DNA from: Belnapia rosea
GTDB taxonomy: Bacteria; Pseudomonadota; Alphaproteobacteria; Acetobacterales; Acetobacteraceae
NCBI RefSeq assembly: GCF_900101615.1
Contig: NZ_FMZX01000007.1
Location: forward strand, 123,147-187,146
Reading direction: 5' to 3'
DNA length: 64,000 bases
In this document: positions 9,577 through 19,271 of the stretch, in pieces
How positions within the stretch are numbered: position 1 is the first letter of the stretch
Layout of the letters: every line of letters starts with the position of its first letter
Position numbers and translations under genes: made by a program
Notes under the pieces: model-generated
The model's database searches: none
Told to the model about the DNA's origin: nothing
What the model saw: the letters and a program-made list of their open reading frames with translations, nothing else

Positions 9577-10553
9577 GCCGCCAGCTCCACCGGCGCCCGC
9601 AGGCAGGCGACGCCATGCGCCGGCCCGATCCCCCGCAGCGCCGGCACCTCGGCGCGGCAGGCCTCCGCCACGAAGGGGCAGCGCGGCGCGAAGCGGCAGC
9701 CGGGTGGCAAGGCGAAGGGCGGCGGCACGCTGCCCTCGATGGCGAGCAGCCGCGTCCGCTCCTCATCCAGCCGCGGCACGGAGCCGAGCAGGCCGATCGT
9801 ATAGGGGTGCTGCGGGTCCTCGAAGAGGGCAGCGGCCGGCGCCCGCTCCACCACGCGGCCCGCATACATCACCGCCACCTCATCGGCCATCTCCGCCACC
9901 ACGCCGAGGTCATGGGTGATGAGGATGATCGACATCCCCGTCTCCGCCTGCAGCTCCCGCAGCAGGTCGAGGATCTGCGCCTGCACCGTCACGTCGAGCG
10001 CGGTCGTCGGTTCGTCGGCGATCAGCAGGCGCGGCGCGCAGGCCAGCGCCATGGCGATCATCACCCGCTGCCGCATCCCGCCCGAGAGCTGGTGCGGATA
10101 CTCCTCGAAGCGCCGCTCCGGCGAGGGGATCCGCACCCGCCGGAGCGCCGCGATCGCCCGCTCGCGCAGGTCGCGCGCGGACCCCTGTCCCTTGGGCTCA
10201 TGCGCCCGCATCGCCTCGACGATCTGCGCGCCGACGGTATGGACCGGGTTGAGCGAGGTCATCGGCTCCTGGAAGATCATCGCCACCTCCCCTCCCCGCA
10301 CCCGCCGCATCGCCGCCGGCGGCAGGGTGAGCAGGTCGCGCCCCTCCAGCAGCACGCGCCCCTCGGCGATGCGCCCCGGCCGCGGCACCAGCCCCATCAC
10401 CGAGAGCGACAGCACGGATTTCCCGCAGCCGCTCTCGCCGACGATGCCGAGCGTCCGCCCGCGCGGCACATCGAGATCGACGCCATCCACCGCCGCGAAG
10501 CCGCCAAAGCGGGTGCGCAGCCCCTCGATCCTGAGGATGGGCCCGGCGGTCAC
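9573..10553 (-). CDS. peptide/amide ABC importer, ATPase subunit (DppD/OppD type)
   Basis: A 326-residue ABC ATPase that pairs with the next gene product to drive solute import. Walker A GESGCGKS is at residues 39-46, the Q-loop is in [15 protein letters not shown], the signature is LSGGMRQR and Walker B is [14 protein letters not shown]-terminal cysteine-containing extension [14 protein letters not shown] is typical of DppD. Start and stop both overlap neighbouring genes by four bases (ATGA), so translation is coupled to the upstream amidohydrolase and the downstream ATPase. Confidence 0.93.
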   Translation of the reverse strand: MTAGPILRIEGLRTRFGGFAAVDGVDLDVPRGRTLGIVGESGCGKSVLSLSVMGLVPRPGRIAEGRVLLEGRDLLTLPPAAMRRVRGGEVAMIFQEPMTSLNPVHTVGAQIVEAMRAHEPKGQGSARDLRERAIAALRRVRIPSPERRFEEYPHQLSGGMRQRVMIAMALACAPRLLIADEPTTALDVTVQAQILDLLRELQAETGMSIILITHDLGVVAEMADEVAVMYAGRVVERAPAAALFEDPQHPYTIGLLGSVPRLDEERTRLLAIEGSVPPPFALPPGCRFAPRCPFVAEACRAEVPALRGIGPAHGVACLRAPVELAA

Positions 10554-11983
10554 TTCCAGAGGAAGCTCGGCGGGGCGATCTTCTCGGCCGTGCGATGCGC
10601 CCAGTCATGCTGCGGCACCTGCTCGGCCACGCGCTTCTGCGACTCATGCAGATGCTCGGCGGCGGCGCGGTAGTCGATAGTCAGCACCTCGCCATCCTTC
10701 ACCACCTGCTGCCCGTCGACATAGACGGCGCGCAGCGCCCGGTCGCCCGCGGCGTAGATCAGGCTGCGCACCGGGTCCCGCGCCGGGCGCATCTGCGGGT
10801 GGGTGATGTCCACCAGCACGAAGTCGGCCCGGCAGCCCGGCGCCAGCCTTCCGATATCCGGCCGCCCGAGCGCCCGCGCGCCGCCCACCGTCGCCGCCTC
10901 GAACAGCTCGGTCGTGGTGATGCTGCGCGGGTCCGTCGCCTGGGTCCGCGCCAGGTAGGCGGCGAGGCGCATCTCATCCAGCATGTTGTGCGGATAGGTA
11001 TCGGTGCCGATGCCCATGTTCACGCCGGTGCGCTTGTAGCGCCCGAGATGCTTCAGCGTGATGCCGCGCCGGGCGAAGACGGTCGGGCAATGCGCGACGG
11101 TCGTCCCCGTCTCGGCCAGGATGTCGAGGTCGCGCCGCGTATGCCAGGGCGTGCTCGGATGGTCGTCGAGGAAGATGCCGTGGCCGATGATCGCCCGGTC
11201 GTCGAGCAGCCCCTGCTCGTACAGCCAGCCGATCGGGGTGAAGCCGTGGCGCCGCGTGATCTCGTGGAATTCCGAGACCGACTGCGCGGCGTGGATCTGC
11301 CAGGAGATACCGCGCCGCCGCGCCTCGTCCCGGCTGTCCTTCAGCAGCTCCGGCGTGCAGGTGTCGATCTGGCTCGGCACCGCCATGCCGAAGAGGCGGC
11401 CGCTCTCATGCTGCTCGGCCCGCTCCACCAGGCCGAAGGCCTCCTCCATCGCCTTCTCGCCGGCCGAGGGGTCCCACTCATACTCCACCACATGGCCGTT
11501 CTTGGTGAACCAGCGGGCGGAGCGGAACATCGGCGCGATGCAGACGCGCATGCCGCTCTCGGCCAGCAGGTCGAGCCAACCCGGATGGGCTACGGAGAGG
11601 TCGGCGACGGTGGTGACGCCGGAGAGCAGCAGCTCCGACAGCGCCACGCGCACGCAGCTATGCACCGCGTCCGGGTCGGGGCGGAAGATCGGCAGGTACT
11701 CGTAGAGCGAGGAATTATAGAGGCCCGGCGTCCCCACCTCATCGGTGAAGCCCTTGTTCATCGGCTCCGAGGAGGGGTGGGAATGGATGTTCACCAGCCC
11801 CGGCATGACCATCATGCCGCTGCCGCTGATCGTCTCCTGCACCGGCCCGGCATAGTCGCGCCCGACGAAGAGCAGCTTGCCGTCCTCATAGGCGACGTCG
11901 CCATTCGGCATGTAGACATGCTGCTTGGTGGCCTCGTCCCAGGCCAGGACGATATCCGCGTTGCGGATGAGGGTGACGGGCAT
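10550..11983 (-). CDS. amidohydrolase-superfamily metalloenzyme (TrzN/AtzA/deaminase-like)
   Basis: A 477-residue cytosolic TIM-barrel hydrolase of the subtype that includes chlorohydrolases and aminohydrolases. Metal ligands are visible as HSH (His67 and His69), a histidine in QIHAAQ, a histidine in IGHGIF and an aspartate in GTDTYPHN. No signal peptide is seen. It starts 12 bases after the binding-protein gene with GGGAG upstream and ends in an ATGA overlap with an ATPase gene. It therefore very probably acts on the imported solute or its product, likely hydrolysing a C-N or C-heteroatom bond. The substrate cannot be read from sequence. Confidence 0.85.
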   Translation of the reverse strand: MPVTLIRNADIVLAWDEATKQHVYMPNGDVAYEDGKLLFVGRDYAGPVQETISGSGMMVMPGLVNIHSHPSSEPMNKGFTDEVGTPGLYNSSLYEYLPIFRPDPDAVHSCVRVALSELLLSGVTTVADLSVAHPGWLDLLAESGMRVCIAPMFRSARWFTKNGHVVEYEWDPSAGEKAMEEAFGLVERAEQHESGRLFGMAVPSQIDTCTPELLKDSRDEARRRGISWQIHAAQSVSEFHEITRRHGFTPIGWLYEQGLLDDRAIIGHGIFLDDHPSTPWHTRRDLDILAETGTTVAHCPTVFARRGITLKHLGRYKRTGVNMGIGTDTYPHNMLDEMRLAAYLARTQATDPRSITTTELFEAATVGGARALGRPDIGRLAPGCRADFVLVDITHPQMRPARDPVRSLIYAAGDRALRAVYVDGQQVVKDGEVLTIDYRAAAEHLHESQKRVAEQVPQHDWAHRTAEKIAPPSFLWK

Positions 11984-11995
11984 TCTTCTCTCCCT

Positions 11996-13576
11996 TTATC
12001 GCGTCAGCCGGATGTCGAGGCCCTTATAGAGCGCGACACCGTAGATCCCATGCGCGCGCACGCCCTCGGCCCGCATCGAGGAGGCGACCCAGAGCTGCTC
12101 CCGCGCCACGGGAAACCAAACATTCGCTGCCGCGACCAGCCGCTGCGCCTCGGCGATCGCCGCCATGCGCGCCGCCGGGTCGAGCGCCACCTTGGCCTGC
12201 TCCAGCGCCCGGTCGGTCGCCGGGTCGGACCAGTTCATCCGGTTCGGCGTCGGCCGGTTGCGGCTGTCGAAATAGAGCGAGAAGCCGTCCGTCGCCGTCA
12301 CATAGGGGTAGGACATCATGAAGGCGTCGAATTCCTGCGTCGCCAGCCGCCCCCAGCCCACCGTCGCATCCCACATTTGAATCTTCATCTCGATGCCGAC
12401 CCGCCGCAGGTCGGCCTGCATCGCCTCCAGCACCTGCCGGCTCTGCTGGGTGTTGATGACATAGGTGAGGAAGCTGGCGCGCTGCCCGTCCTTCACCCGC
12501 ACATTGTCGGGGCCCATGCGCCAGCCGGCCTCGTCGAGGGTGCGCTTCGCCGCCTCGGGGTCATAGCCCGGCACCAGCTTCGCCGCCTCGGCGTCGTAGC
12601 CCGCGGTGTTCGGGTTGAGATAGGCATCCGCCGGCTTCGCCGAGCCGAACCATACCGCCTGGACGATGGCCGCGCGGTTGACTGCCTGGTTGATCGCCCG
12701 GCGCACCGCTGGGTCGTTCATCACCGGCTTGTCCACCTTGAAGCCGACGAAATAGTCCCAGAAATAGTTCTCCTGCGTCGACATCCGCACATTCGGCATC
12801 TGCCGCAGCTGGCTGATGGCGATGGGCGGGATGTACTGCGTCGCATCCGCCTGGCCGGTCTGCAGCGCCGCCAGCCGCGTCTGGCTCTCCGGCACCACGC
12901 GCCAGATCACCCGGTCCACCTGCGGCGCCGGGTTGGCGTAGATCGGCGGGCCCCAGCGGTAGTTCGGGTGCTTCTGAAGCACCAGCTCCTGCCGCGGCGT
13001 CCAGCTCACCCAGCAATAGGGGCCGGTGCCGTTGAAGCCCTGCACGCCGAAATTCGGCCCGAGCCTCTCGACCGTCGCCTGGTCGACGATGGAGGCGAAG
13101 AACAGGCTGAGCTGGTACAGCAGCTCGCCATAGGGCTCGTTCAGCTCGTATTCGACGGTATGGTCGTCCCTGGCGCGGATCTCCTTCACCGGCCCCGCCC
13201 GCCAGCGCACCGGGCTCCGCGTCGCAGGATCCAGCCAGCGGTTCATGGTGTAGACCACGTCGCGCGCGGTGAAGGGCTTGCCGTCGCAGAAGGTCACGTC
13301 GCGGCGGAGGTGGAAGGTATAGGTCCTGCCGTCCGGCGAGACCTCCCAGCGCTCGGCGAGGCCGGGCTTCACCGTCTTCATGTCCCAGTCGAGCGAGACC
13401 AGCGTGTCGCTCATCATGTAGATGCTCTCGCCCGCCGAACGCGCGGTGGAGCGCGGCGGGTCGTAATTGTCGGCATCGATCTCGCGCAGCACGACCAGCG
13501 TGTTGCGCGGCGCCGGCTGGGCCAGCGCTGTGCCGGCCGAGACGGCGAGCAGCGCGGCGGCGAGAAGCTGTTTCAT
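11996..13576 (-). CDS. periplasmic solute-binding protein, family 5 (DppA/OppA-like)
   Basis: A 526-residue extracytoplasmic binding protein. It has a cleavable signal of about 20 residues ending ALA-Q, then the family 5 fold with typical elements such as YTFHLRRDVTFCDGKPF and the C-terminal LYFDSRNRPTPNRMNW region. It delivers peptide- or amide-like solutes to the adjacent DppBC-type permeases. The ATG at 13576 is preceded by GAGGAGAG. Longer in-frame readings upstream are rejected because the signal peptide starts here. It lies between the permease and amidohydrolase genes of the same operon. Confidence 0.93.
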   Translation of the reverse strand: MKQLLAAALLAVSAGTALAQPAPRNTLVVLREIDADNYDPPRSTARSAGESIYMMSDTLVSLDWDMKTVKPGLAERWEVSPDGRTYTFHLRRDVTFCDGKPFTARDVVYTMNRWLDPATRSPVRWRAGPVKEIRARDDHTVEYELNEPYGELLYQLSLFFASIVDQATVERLGPNFGVQGFNGTGPYCWVSWTPRQELVLQKHPNYRWGPPIYANPAPQVDRVIWRVVPESQTRLAALQTGQADATQYIPPIAISQLRQMPNVRMSTQENYFWDYFVGFKVDKPVMNDPAVRRAINQAVNRAAIVQAVWFGSAKPADAYLNPNTAGYDAEAAKLVPGYDPEAAKRTLDEAGWRMGPDNVRVKDGQRASFLTYVINTQQSRQVLEAMQADLRRVGIEMKIQMWDATVGWGRLATQEFDAFMMSYPYVTATDGFSLYFDSRNRPTPNRMNWSDPATDRALEQAKVALDPAARMAAIAEAQRLVAAANVWFPVAREQLWVASSMRAEGVRAHGIYGVALYKGLDIRLTR

Positions 13577-13586
13577 CCGACTCTCC

Positions 13587-14456
13587 TCAGAAGCGAAGCC
13601 GCGGGTCGAGCGCGTCGCGCAGCGCATCCCCCAGCAGGTTGAAGGCCAGCACGATGGCGAAGATGCCGATGCAGGGAATGACCGCGATATGCGGCGCGAA
13701 GAACAGGAAATTCCGCCCCTCGCTCGCCATGGCACCCAGCTCGGCGGTCGGCGGCTGCGCCCCGAGGCCGAGGAAGGAGAGCGCCGAGCCGAGCAGGATC
13801 ACCTGGCCGAAGCGCAGCGTGGTGAAGACGAAGATGGCGGAGAGGCAATTGGGCGCCAGGTGCCGCCAGATCAGCCGCGCATCGGTCATGCCGATGGCGC
13901 GCGCCGCCTCGATGTAGTCGAGCCGCATCGTCACCAGCGCGCTGCCGCGGGCGATCCGCGCCATCAGCGGCACGGTGGCGATGGCGAGCGCCAGCACCAC
14001 GCTGGACAGGCCCGGGCCGAAGATCGCGGCGATGGCCAGCCCGACCAGGATGGCCGGGAAGGACAGCATCATGTCCATCAGCCGCATGATCGGCCCGTCC
14101 AGCCAGCGCTGGTAGAAGGCGGCGAGGAAGCCGAGCAGCACGCCCACGACACCCCCCGCCAGCGTGGCGGAGAAGCCCATCAGCAGCGAGGCGCGCAGCC
14201 CGAAGAGCATGCGCGTCACCATGTCCCGCCCCTGGGCATCGGCGCCGAGCGGAAGGCCCGGCGAGCCGGGCGGCTGCATCGACAGGGCGAGGTTGTTGTC
14301 GAGCGGGTCGGTCGGCGCCAGCCAGGGCGCCAGGGCCGCCGCCGCGAGCAGCAGCAGGGTGAAGATGAGGGCACCGGCCGCCGCCGGGTCCCGCAGCAGC
14401 CGGGCCAGCAGGCCGGGCCGGCGCGGCGCCTCCGCCTCGGCTGTCGTCGCGCTCAT
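13587..14456 (-). CDS. peptide/amide ABC importer permease (DppC type)
   Basis: A 289-residue inner-membrane permease with about six membrane segments. The first is near residues 28-48, after an N-terminal cytoplasmic tail. The conserved ABC-coupling loop is seen as EAARAIGMTDARLIWRHLAPN. An N-terminal OppC-type segment with DPLDNN and GADAQGRDMVTR marks the C subfamily. The start overlaps the DppB-type stop as ATGA (14453-14456), and the binding-protein gene begins 10 bases after its end, consistent with one importer operon. Confidence 0.93.
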   Translation of the reverse strand: MSATTAEAEAPRRPGLLARLLRDPAAAGALIFTLLLLAAAALAPWLAPTDPLDNNLALSMQPPGSPGLPLGADAQGRDMVTRMLFGLRASLLMGFSATLAGGVVGVLLGFLAAFYQRWLDGPIMRLMDMMLSFPAILVGLAIAAIFGPGLSSVVLALAIATVPLMARIARGSALVTMRLDYIEAARAIGMTDARLIWRHLAPNCLSAIFVFTTLRFGQVILLGSALSFLGLGAQPPTAELGAMASEGRNFLFFAPHIAVIPCIGIFAIVLAFNLLGDALRDALDPRLRF

Positions 14457-15394
14457 GCCGCGCGCATCCGCGGGTCGAGCGCAGCGTAGAGCATGTCGAC
14501 GGCCAGGTTGATGAGGATGAAGCCGCTCGACAGCACGATGATCGTCCCCTGGGCCATGGGCAGGTCGGAGGAGAGGATGGCGCCGACGGCCAGCCGCCCG
14601 ACGCCGGGCCAGGAGAAGACCGTCTCCGTCACCACCGCGCCGCCGAGCAGGAAGCCGATCTGCAAGCCGACCAGCGTCACCACCGGGATCAGCGCGTTGC
14701 GCAGCGCATGCATGGTGACGACGCGGCGCTCCGTCAGCCCCTTGGCGCGCGCCGTCCGCACATGATCGGCCGAGAGCACGTCGAGCACCGCCGTCCGCGT
14801 CATCCGCGCGACCGGCCCGATGAAAACGCCGCCGAGGGTCAGCGCCGGCAGCACGATCGCCTGCAGCCCCTCCATCGTCCAGAGCGGCCCGCCCCGCCCG
14901 GTGAAGGGCAGGAGCTGCCATTGGAAGCCGACGAACCAGATCAGCAGCAGGCCGAGGAAGAAGACCGGCACCGAGCCGCCGGCGACGCTGACGGCGAGGA
15001 TCGCCTTGTCGATCGCCCCGCCCCGCCAATAGGCCGCCGCCGTCCCCATCAGGATGCCGAGCGGGATGGCCCAGACGAGGCTCGCCACCATCAGCTCGAG
15101 CGTCGGCCCGATCGTCGCCCCCAGCTCCTGCGAGACGGGGACGTTGTTGATGATGGAGACGCCGAGATCGCCCTGCGCCAGCCGCCAAAGATAGAGTCCG
15201 AATTGCACGTAGAGCGGCCGGTCGAGCCCGAGGTCGCGGCGTATCGCCTCCACCACCTCGGGCGTCGCGGTCGGCCCGGCGCGCACCGTCGCCGCGTCGG
15301 TCGGCACCACCTGCATCAGCAGGAAGCCGATCAGCAGCACCCCGAGCAGCACCGGGATGACGAGCAGGATCCGCCGCAGCGCATGGCGCGCCAT
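14453..15394 (-). CDS. peptide/amide ABC importer permease (DppB type)
   Basis: A 313-residue inner-membrane permease with six predicted membrane segments, the first at about residues 9-29. The coupling loop is TARAKGLTERRVVTMHALRN. The periplasmic region between helices 1 and 2 contains the usual RRDLGLDRPLYVQF sequence. Its ATG shares one base with the stop of the upstream amidohydrolase (TGATG at 15392-15396), and its own stop overlaps the DppC start. This fixes the start, since a longer reading would lie inside the neighbouring gene. Confidence 0.93.
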   Translation of the reverse strand: MARHALRRILLVIPVLLGVLLIGFLLMQVVPTDAATVRAGPTATPEVVEAIRRDLGLDRPLYVQFGLYLWRLAQGDLGVSIINNVPVSQELGATIGPTLELMVASLVWAIPLGILMGTAAAYWRGGAIDKAILAVSVAGGSVPVFFLGLLLIWFVGFQWQLLPFTGRGGPLWTMEGLQAIVLPALTLGGVFIGPVARMTRTAVLDVLSADHVRTARAKGLTERRVVTMHALRNALIPVVTLVGLQIGFLLGGAVVTETVFSWPGVGRLAVGAILSSDLPMAQGTIIVLSSGFILINLAVDMLYAALDPRMRAA

Positions 15395-17010
15395 CAGGCG
15401 AGCTCGCCATGCCGGTCGAAGATCGACAGGCCGTCGCGCAGCGTCAGGTCGGCGCGCGTCTCCAGCACCGCCTCGGGCGCGATGGCGAAGACATCCTGCG
15501 ACAGCACGGCGATATCCGCCTGCATCCCGGGCTCGAGCGTCCCACGCCGGTCCTCGGCGAATTGCGTGTAGGCACCGCACCAGCTCTGGCAATGCACCGC
15601 CTGCTCAGGCGTCAGCGCCTCCTCGATGCCGAGCACCGTCCCCCTGTTCGTCCGCCGCGTCAGCATGGTGAAGAGGTTGATGAAGGGATCGACGGTCGAG
15701 ACCGGGCAGTCCGAGGACGCCGCCGGGTGATGCCCCTCCTCCAGCCAGGTCCGCATCGGATAGGCGTATTCGCTCCGCTCCCGCCCGAGATTGGCGATGT
15801 AGGTATCGCCGAACTCGTAGATGAAGACCGGCTGCGGCACCGGCAGGATGCCGCGCGCCAGCATCCGCCGCCGCTGGTCGCGCGTGACGAAGCCGCAATG
15901 CTCGATCCGGTGCCGCCGCCCGGCGAAGGGGTGCGCTGGCGAATCCGCCGCCTCCATCCCCTGCAGCACCTGCTCGATCGCCGCATCGCCGATCGCATGG
16001 ATGTCGAGCTGCCAGCCCTGCTCATGGTAGCGCCGCAGCAGCGCATGGATCGTCTCGTCGGGGAAGGTGAAGACGCCCCGCGTATCCGCCGGTACGTAGC
16101 GGTCGAAGAAGGCCGCCGTCAGCCCGCCCGCGCTACCATCGGCGAAGACCTTCACCGCGCCCCAGCGCAGCGAGTCATCCCCCGCCATCGGGCGCAGCCC
16201 CGCCTCCCAGGCCGCCTCGGCGATGCCCTCCGGGTTGCCCGCCAGCACCTGCCACATGCGCAGCGGCAGCCGCCCCGCCGCCTTCGCCGCCTCATAGGCG
16301 CCGACCTCCGCCATCCCCGCCGTCATGCCGACATTCATGTCGGTCGCCGAGGCGAAGCCCATGGAGGCCAGCTGCCGGCAGGCGGCCTCGATGGCATCCA
16401 CCATTTGCGACTCGTCCGGCTTCGGCATGGCCGACTGCACGAGCCGCATCGCGCGTTCCTGCACGAGGCCGGTCAGGCCACCGCCGCGCCGCTCGATCAC
16501 GCCGCCCTCCGGGTCCGGCGTGTTGTGCCCGATGCCGGCGACCCGCAGCGCGGCGCCGTTGGCGACGCCCATATGCCCGCAGGTGCGGACGATCCAGACC
16601 GGGTTGTCCGGCGCCGCTGCATCCAGCTCCGCCGATGTCGGGTGCCGGCCGACATCGAGCGCGCTGTGGTCGTAGCCGCGCCCGACCACCCAGGCCCCCT
16701 TCGGCACCGCCCGCGCCGCCGCGCGGATCCGCCCCAGCACCTCGTCGAGGCTCCTCACCTCCTCGGCCCGCAGATTCACCTGCGTCAGCCCGAGCCCATA
16801 GGGCAGCAGGTGCATATGCGCCTCGTTGAAGGCCGGGATCGCCACGCGCCCGCCGAGCGCGACCCGCCGCGTGCCAGGCCCCGCCGCCGCCGCCACCTCG
16901 TCCCGCGTGCCGATGGCGAGGACGCGCCCGTCCTTCACCGCCACCGCCTCGGCGAAGCCCCCAGCGAGACCACGGAAGACGCGGCCTTCGAGCAGCAGGT
17001 CAGCAGTCAT
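15394..17010 (-). CDS. YtcJ-like metal-dependent amidohydrolase
   Basis: A 538-residue amidohydrolase of the YtcJ group (amidohydrolase_3). The metal-binding HxH is seen as NEAHMH near residues 62-67. Later ligands lie in IHAIGDAAIEQ, RIEHCGF and SSDCPVSTVDPF. No signal peptide is present, so it is cytosolic. The start has GGGGGAGG 4-5 bases upstream. It is the first gene of the ABC-importer operon and shares a base with the dppB-like gene. YtcJ relatives hydrolyse N-substituted amides or formamides; the actual substrate here is unknown. Confidence 0.88.
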   Translation of the reverse strand: MTADLLLEGRVFRGLAGGFAEAVAVKDGRVLAIGTRDEVAAAAGPGTRRVALGGRVAIPAFNEAHMHLLPYGLGLTQVNLRAEEVRSLDEVLGRIRAAARAVPKGAWVVGRGYDHSALDVGRHPTSAELDAAAPDNPVWIVRTCGHMGVANGAALRVAGIGHNTPDPEGGVIERRGGGLTGLVQERAMRLVQSAMPKPDESQMVDAIEAACRQLASMGFASATDMNVGMTAGMAEVGAYEAAKAAGRLPLRMWQVLAGNPEGIAEAAWEAGLRPMAGDDSLRWGAVKVFADGSAGGLTAAFFDRYVPADTRGVFTFPDETIHALLRRYHEQGWQLDIHAIGDAAIEQVLQGMEAADSPAHPFAGRRHRIEHCGFVTRDQRRRMLARGILPVPQPVFIYEFGDTYIANLGRERSEYAYPMRTWLEEGHHPAASSDCPVSTVDPFINLFTMLTRRTNRGTVLGIEEALTPEQAVHCQSWCGAYTQFAEDRRGTLEPGMQADIAVLSQDVFAIAPEAVLETRADLTLRDGLSIFDRHGELA

Positions 17011-17129
17011 CCGGCCCTCCCCCAAGCGGCGGGATGGTCCGTCACCGCGGCGGCCCGCGTCAACCGGCGTTGCCGCCGCCCGTTTCCGTTGCGAGACTGC
17101 CCCTGCCCATCCCGCAAGCAGGACACCCC

Positions 17130-18707
17130 ATGCCCGCACCCTCCCGCATCACCCGCCTGCTCGCGGGCGCCGCATTCTCGGCGATGCTCGCCCTCCCGGC
17201 CGCGGCGCAGACCCTTCGCGTCGTCCTGGTGAACGACCTGGCGAGTCTCGACCCGGTGCAGTCCACCGCCGCCTTCGTCCGCAATCACGGCTTCATGGTC
17301 TATGACCAGCTCTTCGCCCTCGACAGCAAGGGCGAGGCGCAGCCGCAGATGGTCGAGAGCTTCGAGCACTCGCCGGACGGCATGCGCTGGCACTTCACCC
17401 TGCGCGAGGGCCTCGCCTTCCACGACGGCGCGCCGGTTCGCGCCGCCGATGCCGTGGCCTCCATCAGGCGCTGGGCGCAGCGCGACGTGGTGGGCCGCGC
17501 GCTCGCCGCCGCCACCGCCTCGCTCGAGGTCGCGGATGAGCGCAGCTTCACCCTCACCCTCGCCCGCCCCTTCGCCCTGGTGACGGAGGCGCTGGCCCGC
17601 CCCACCGCCAGCGCCCTCTTCGTCATGCCGGAGCGACTGGCGCAGACGCCGGCGACGACCGCCATCACCGATGCCACCGGCTCCGGCCCCTTCGTCTTCG
17701 AGGCGCGCGAGTGGCAGTCCGGCAACCGCGCCGTCTATCGCCGCAACCCGGCCTATCGCCCGCGCCCGGAGCCGGCCGATGGCCTCGCCGGCGGCAAGGT
17801 GGTGCGGATCGAGCGGCTGGAATGGCTCTCCATGCCCGACCCGGCCACCGCCGCCGCCGCGCTGCAATCGGGCGAGATCGACTTCCTCGAAGTCCCCTCC
17901 CCCGACATCATCCCGACGCTGGAGCGCAACCGCGCCATCCACCTCTTCGCGCTGAACCCGGTCGGCTCGGTCGTCTGGCTGCGGATCAACCACACCCAGC
18001 CGCCCTTCAACGACCCGCGGGCCCGCCGCGCCCTGCTCCACCTGGTCAACCAGCAGGAGAACCAGCAGGCCATCGGCGTCCGCCCGAGCGAGCAGGTGCC
18101 CTATTGCCCGGCCTATTTCCTCTGCGGCACGCCGCTCGAGACTGCGGCCGGCGCCGAGGGCCTCCGCGAGGCGGAGCCCGAGCGCGCCCGCGCCCTGCTG
18201 CGCGAGGCCGGCTATGACGGCCGCCGGGTGGTCTTCCTCAACGCCACCGACAGCCCCGCCAACAACGCCGTGACGCTGACCATGGCGGAGGCCTTCCGCC
18301 GCGGCGGCTTGAACATGGATGTTCCCTCGATGGACTGGGCGACGCTCACCCAGCGCCGCAACCGGCGCGAACCGCAGGACCAGGGCGGCTGGAACCTCTT
18401 CGTCACCATTGCCAATGTCTTCGACGCGCAGAACCCGCTGACCAACCTCTACCTCGCCAGCCCCTGCGACGGCGGCCTTGCCGGCTGGCCCTGCGACGAG
18501 GCGCTGGAGCGCCTCCGCCGCGCCTGGTGGGAGGAGCCGGATGCGGCGAAGCGCCGCGCCCTGCTCGACCAGGTGCAGGAGCGGGCCTACCAGGTCCTGC
18601 CCTATATCAGCGCCGGCCAGTACCGCACGCTGAGCGCCCGCCGGGCCAATATCGAGGGCATGCGCCCGACCACCATCCCGGTCTTCTGGGGGGTCGAGAA
18701 GAAATAG
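17130..18707 (+). CDS. second family 5 solute-binding protein, divergent from importer operon
   Basis: A 525-residue DppA-like binding protein. The signal peptide runs through an alanine/leucine-rich core ending AAA-Q at about residue 27. Family features include the start of the mature protein LRVVLVNDLASLDP, YDQLFALDSKG, the HFTLREGLAFHDG motif and a C-terminal GQYRTLSARR region. It faces away from the importer operon across a 119-base gap and may supply it with a second substrate. The ATG at 17130 starts the signal peptide; an ATG at 17034 would add an unlikely arginine/proline leader. Confidence 0.9.
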   Translation: MPAPSRITRLLAGAAFSAMLALPAAAQTLRVVLVNDLASLDPVQSTAAFVRNHGFMVYDQLFALDSKGEAQPQMVESFEHSPDGMRWHFTLREGLAFHDGAPVRAADAVASIRRWAQRDVVGRALAAATASLEVADERSFTLTLARPFALVTEALARPTASALFVMPERLAQTPATTAITDATGSGPFVFEAREWQSGNRAVYRRNPAYRPRPEPADGLAGGKVVRIERLEWLSMPDPATAAAALQSGEIDFLEVPSPDIIPTLERNRAIHLFALNPVGSVVWLRINHTQPPFNDPRARRALLHLVNQQENQQAIGVRPSEQVPYCPAYFLCGTPLETAAGAEGLREAEPERARALLREAGYDGRRVVFLNATDSPANNAVTLTMAEAFRRGGLNMDVPSMDWATLTQRRNRREPQDQGGWNLFVTIANVFDAQNPLTNLYLASPCDGGLAGWPCDEALERLRRAWWEEPDAAKRRALLDQVQERAYQVLPYISAGQYRTLSARRANIEGMRPTTIPVFWGVEKK

Positions 18708-18773
18708 GCCTCCATCCTGGCACCGATCGCCCTCTGGCGCGTTCCTTGCGCAACAACCAGAGGGACACAGGCC

Positions 18774-19223
18774 ATGAGCGAGAAGCGGATGGAAGGCAGC
18801 GGCGCGGCCGCGGTGGGCGCGCACAGCAAGGATGCGATGCAGTCGGGCAGCATGCCCGGCGGCCGGCCCCAGGGGATCGACCCCTCGGCGGTCGGGCAGC
18901 ATCCGCCGGGCCAGTCCGACGACACCATGGAGAAGGCGCGCGAGATGGCCGGCCAGGCGAAGGGCTTCGCCGATGACACCGCCAGCCGCGCCAGCGGCCT
19001 GGCCGACGAGGCCCGCGAGCGGGTCGGCGAGTACGGCGCCCAGGCCGGGCAGATGGCACGGCAGGCCGGCGAGACCCTGTCCCAGGCCGGCAGCCAGGCT
19101 TATCGCCAGGGCCAGCAGGCAACCGACTACATCGGCGAGCGGGTGCGGGAGGAGCCGATGCTGGCGCTGCTCGGCGCCGGCGCCCTGGGTTTCGCGCTTG
19201 GGCTGCTCATCGCCCGGCGCTGA
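18774..19223 (+). CDS. DUF883/YqjD-like stress-associated membrane-anchored protein
   Basis: A 149-residue protein. The middle (about 50-125) is an Ala/Gln/Glu-rich helical region with repeating AGQAKGFADDTASRAS-type segments, likely coiled coil. The C-terminus is a single hydrophobic helix, ALLGAGALGFALGLLIARR. This layout matches DUF883 (ElaB/YqjD), inner-membrane proteins linked to ribosome binding in stationary phase in E. coli. The N-terminal 45 residues are glycine-rich and not conserved. GAGGG lies upstream of the ATG. Confidence 0.65.
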   Translation: MSEKRMEGSGAAAVGAHSKDAMQSGSMPGGRPQGIDPSAVGQHPPGQSDDTMEKAREMAGQAKGFADDTASRASGLADEARERVGEYGAQAGQMARQAGETLSQAGSQAYRQGQQATDYIGERVREEPMLALLGAGALGFALGLLIARR

Positions 19224-19229
19224 CGGTGC

Positions 19230-19250
19230 GGGAGGGGCACCGCCCCTCCC
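19230..19250. terminator. GC-rich hairpin between convergent genes
   Basis: A perfect 9-base stem (GGGAGGGGC with GCCCCTCCC) with a 3-base loop sits between the ends of the DUF883-like gene and the convergent aldolase gene, where a bidirectional terminator would be expected. There is no U-run on either side, so termination is inferred from position and stem strength. Confidence 0.5.
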
Positions 19251-19271
19251 CAATCGCCCGAGGAATTCGGG

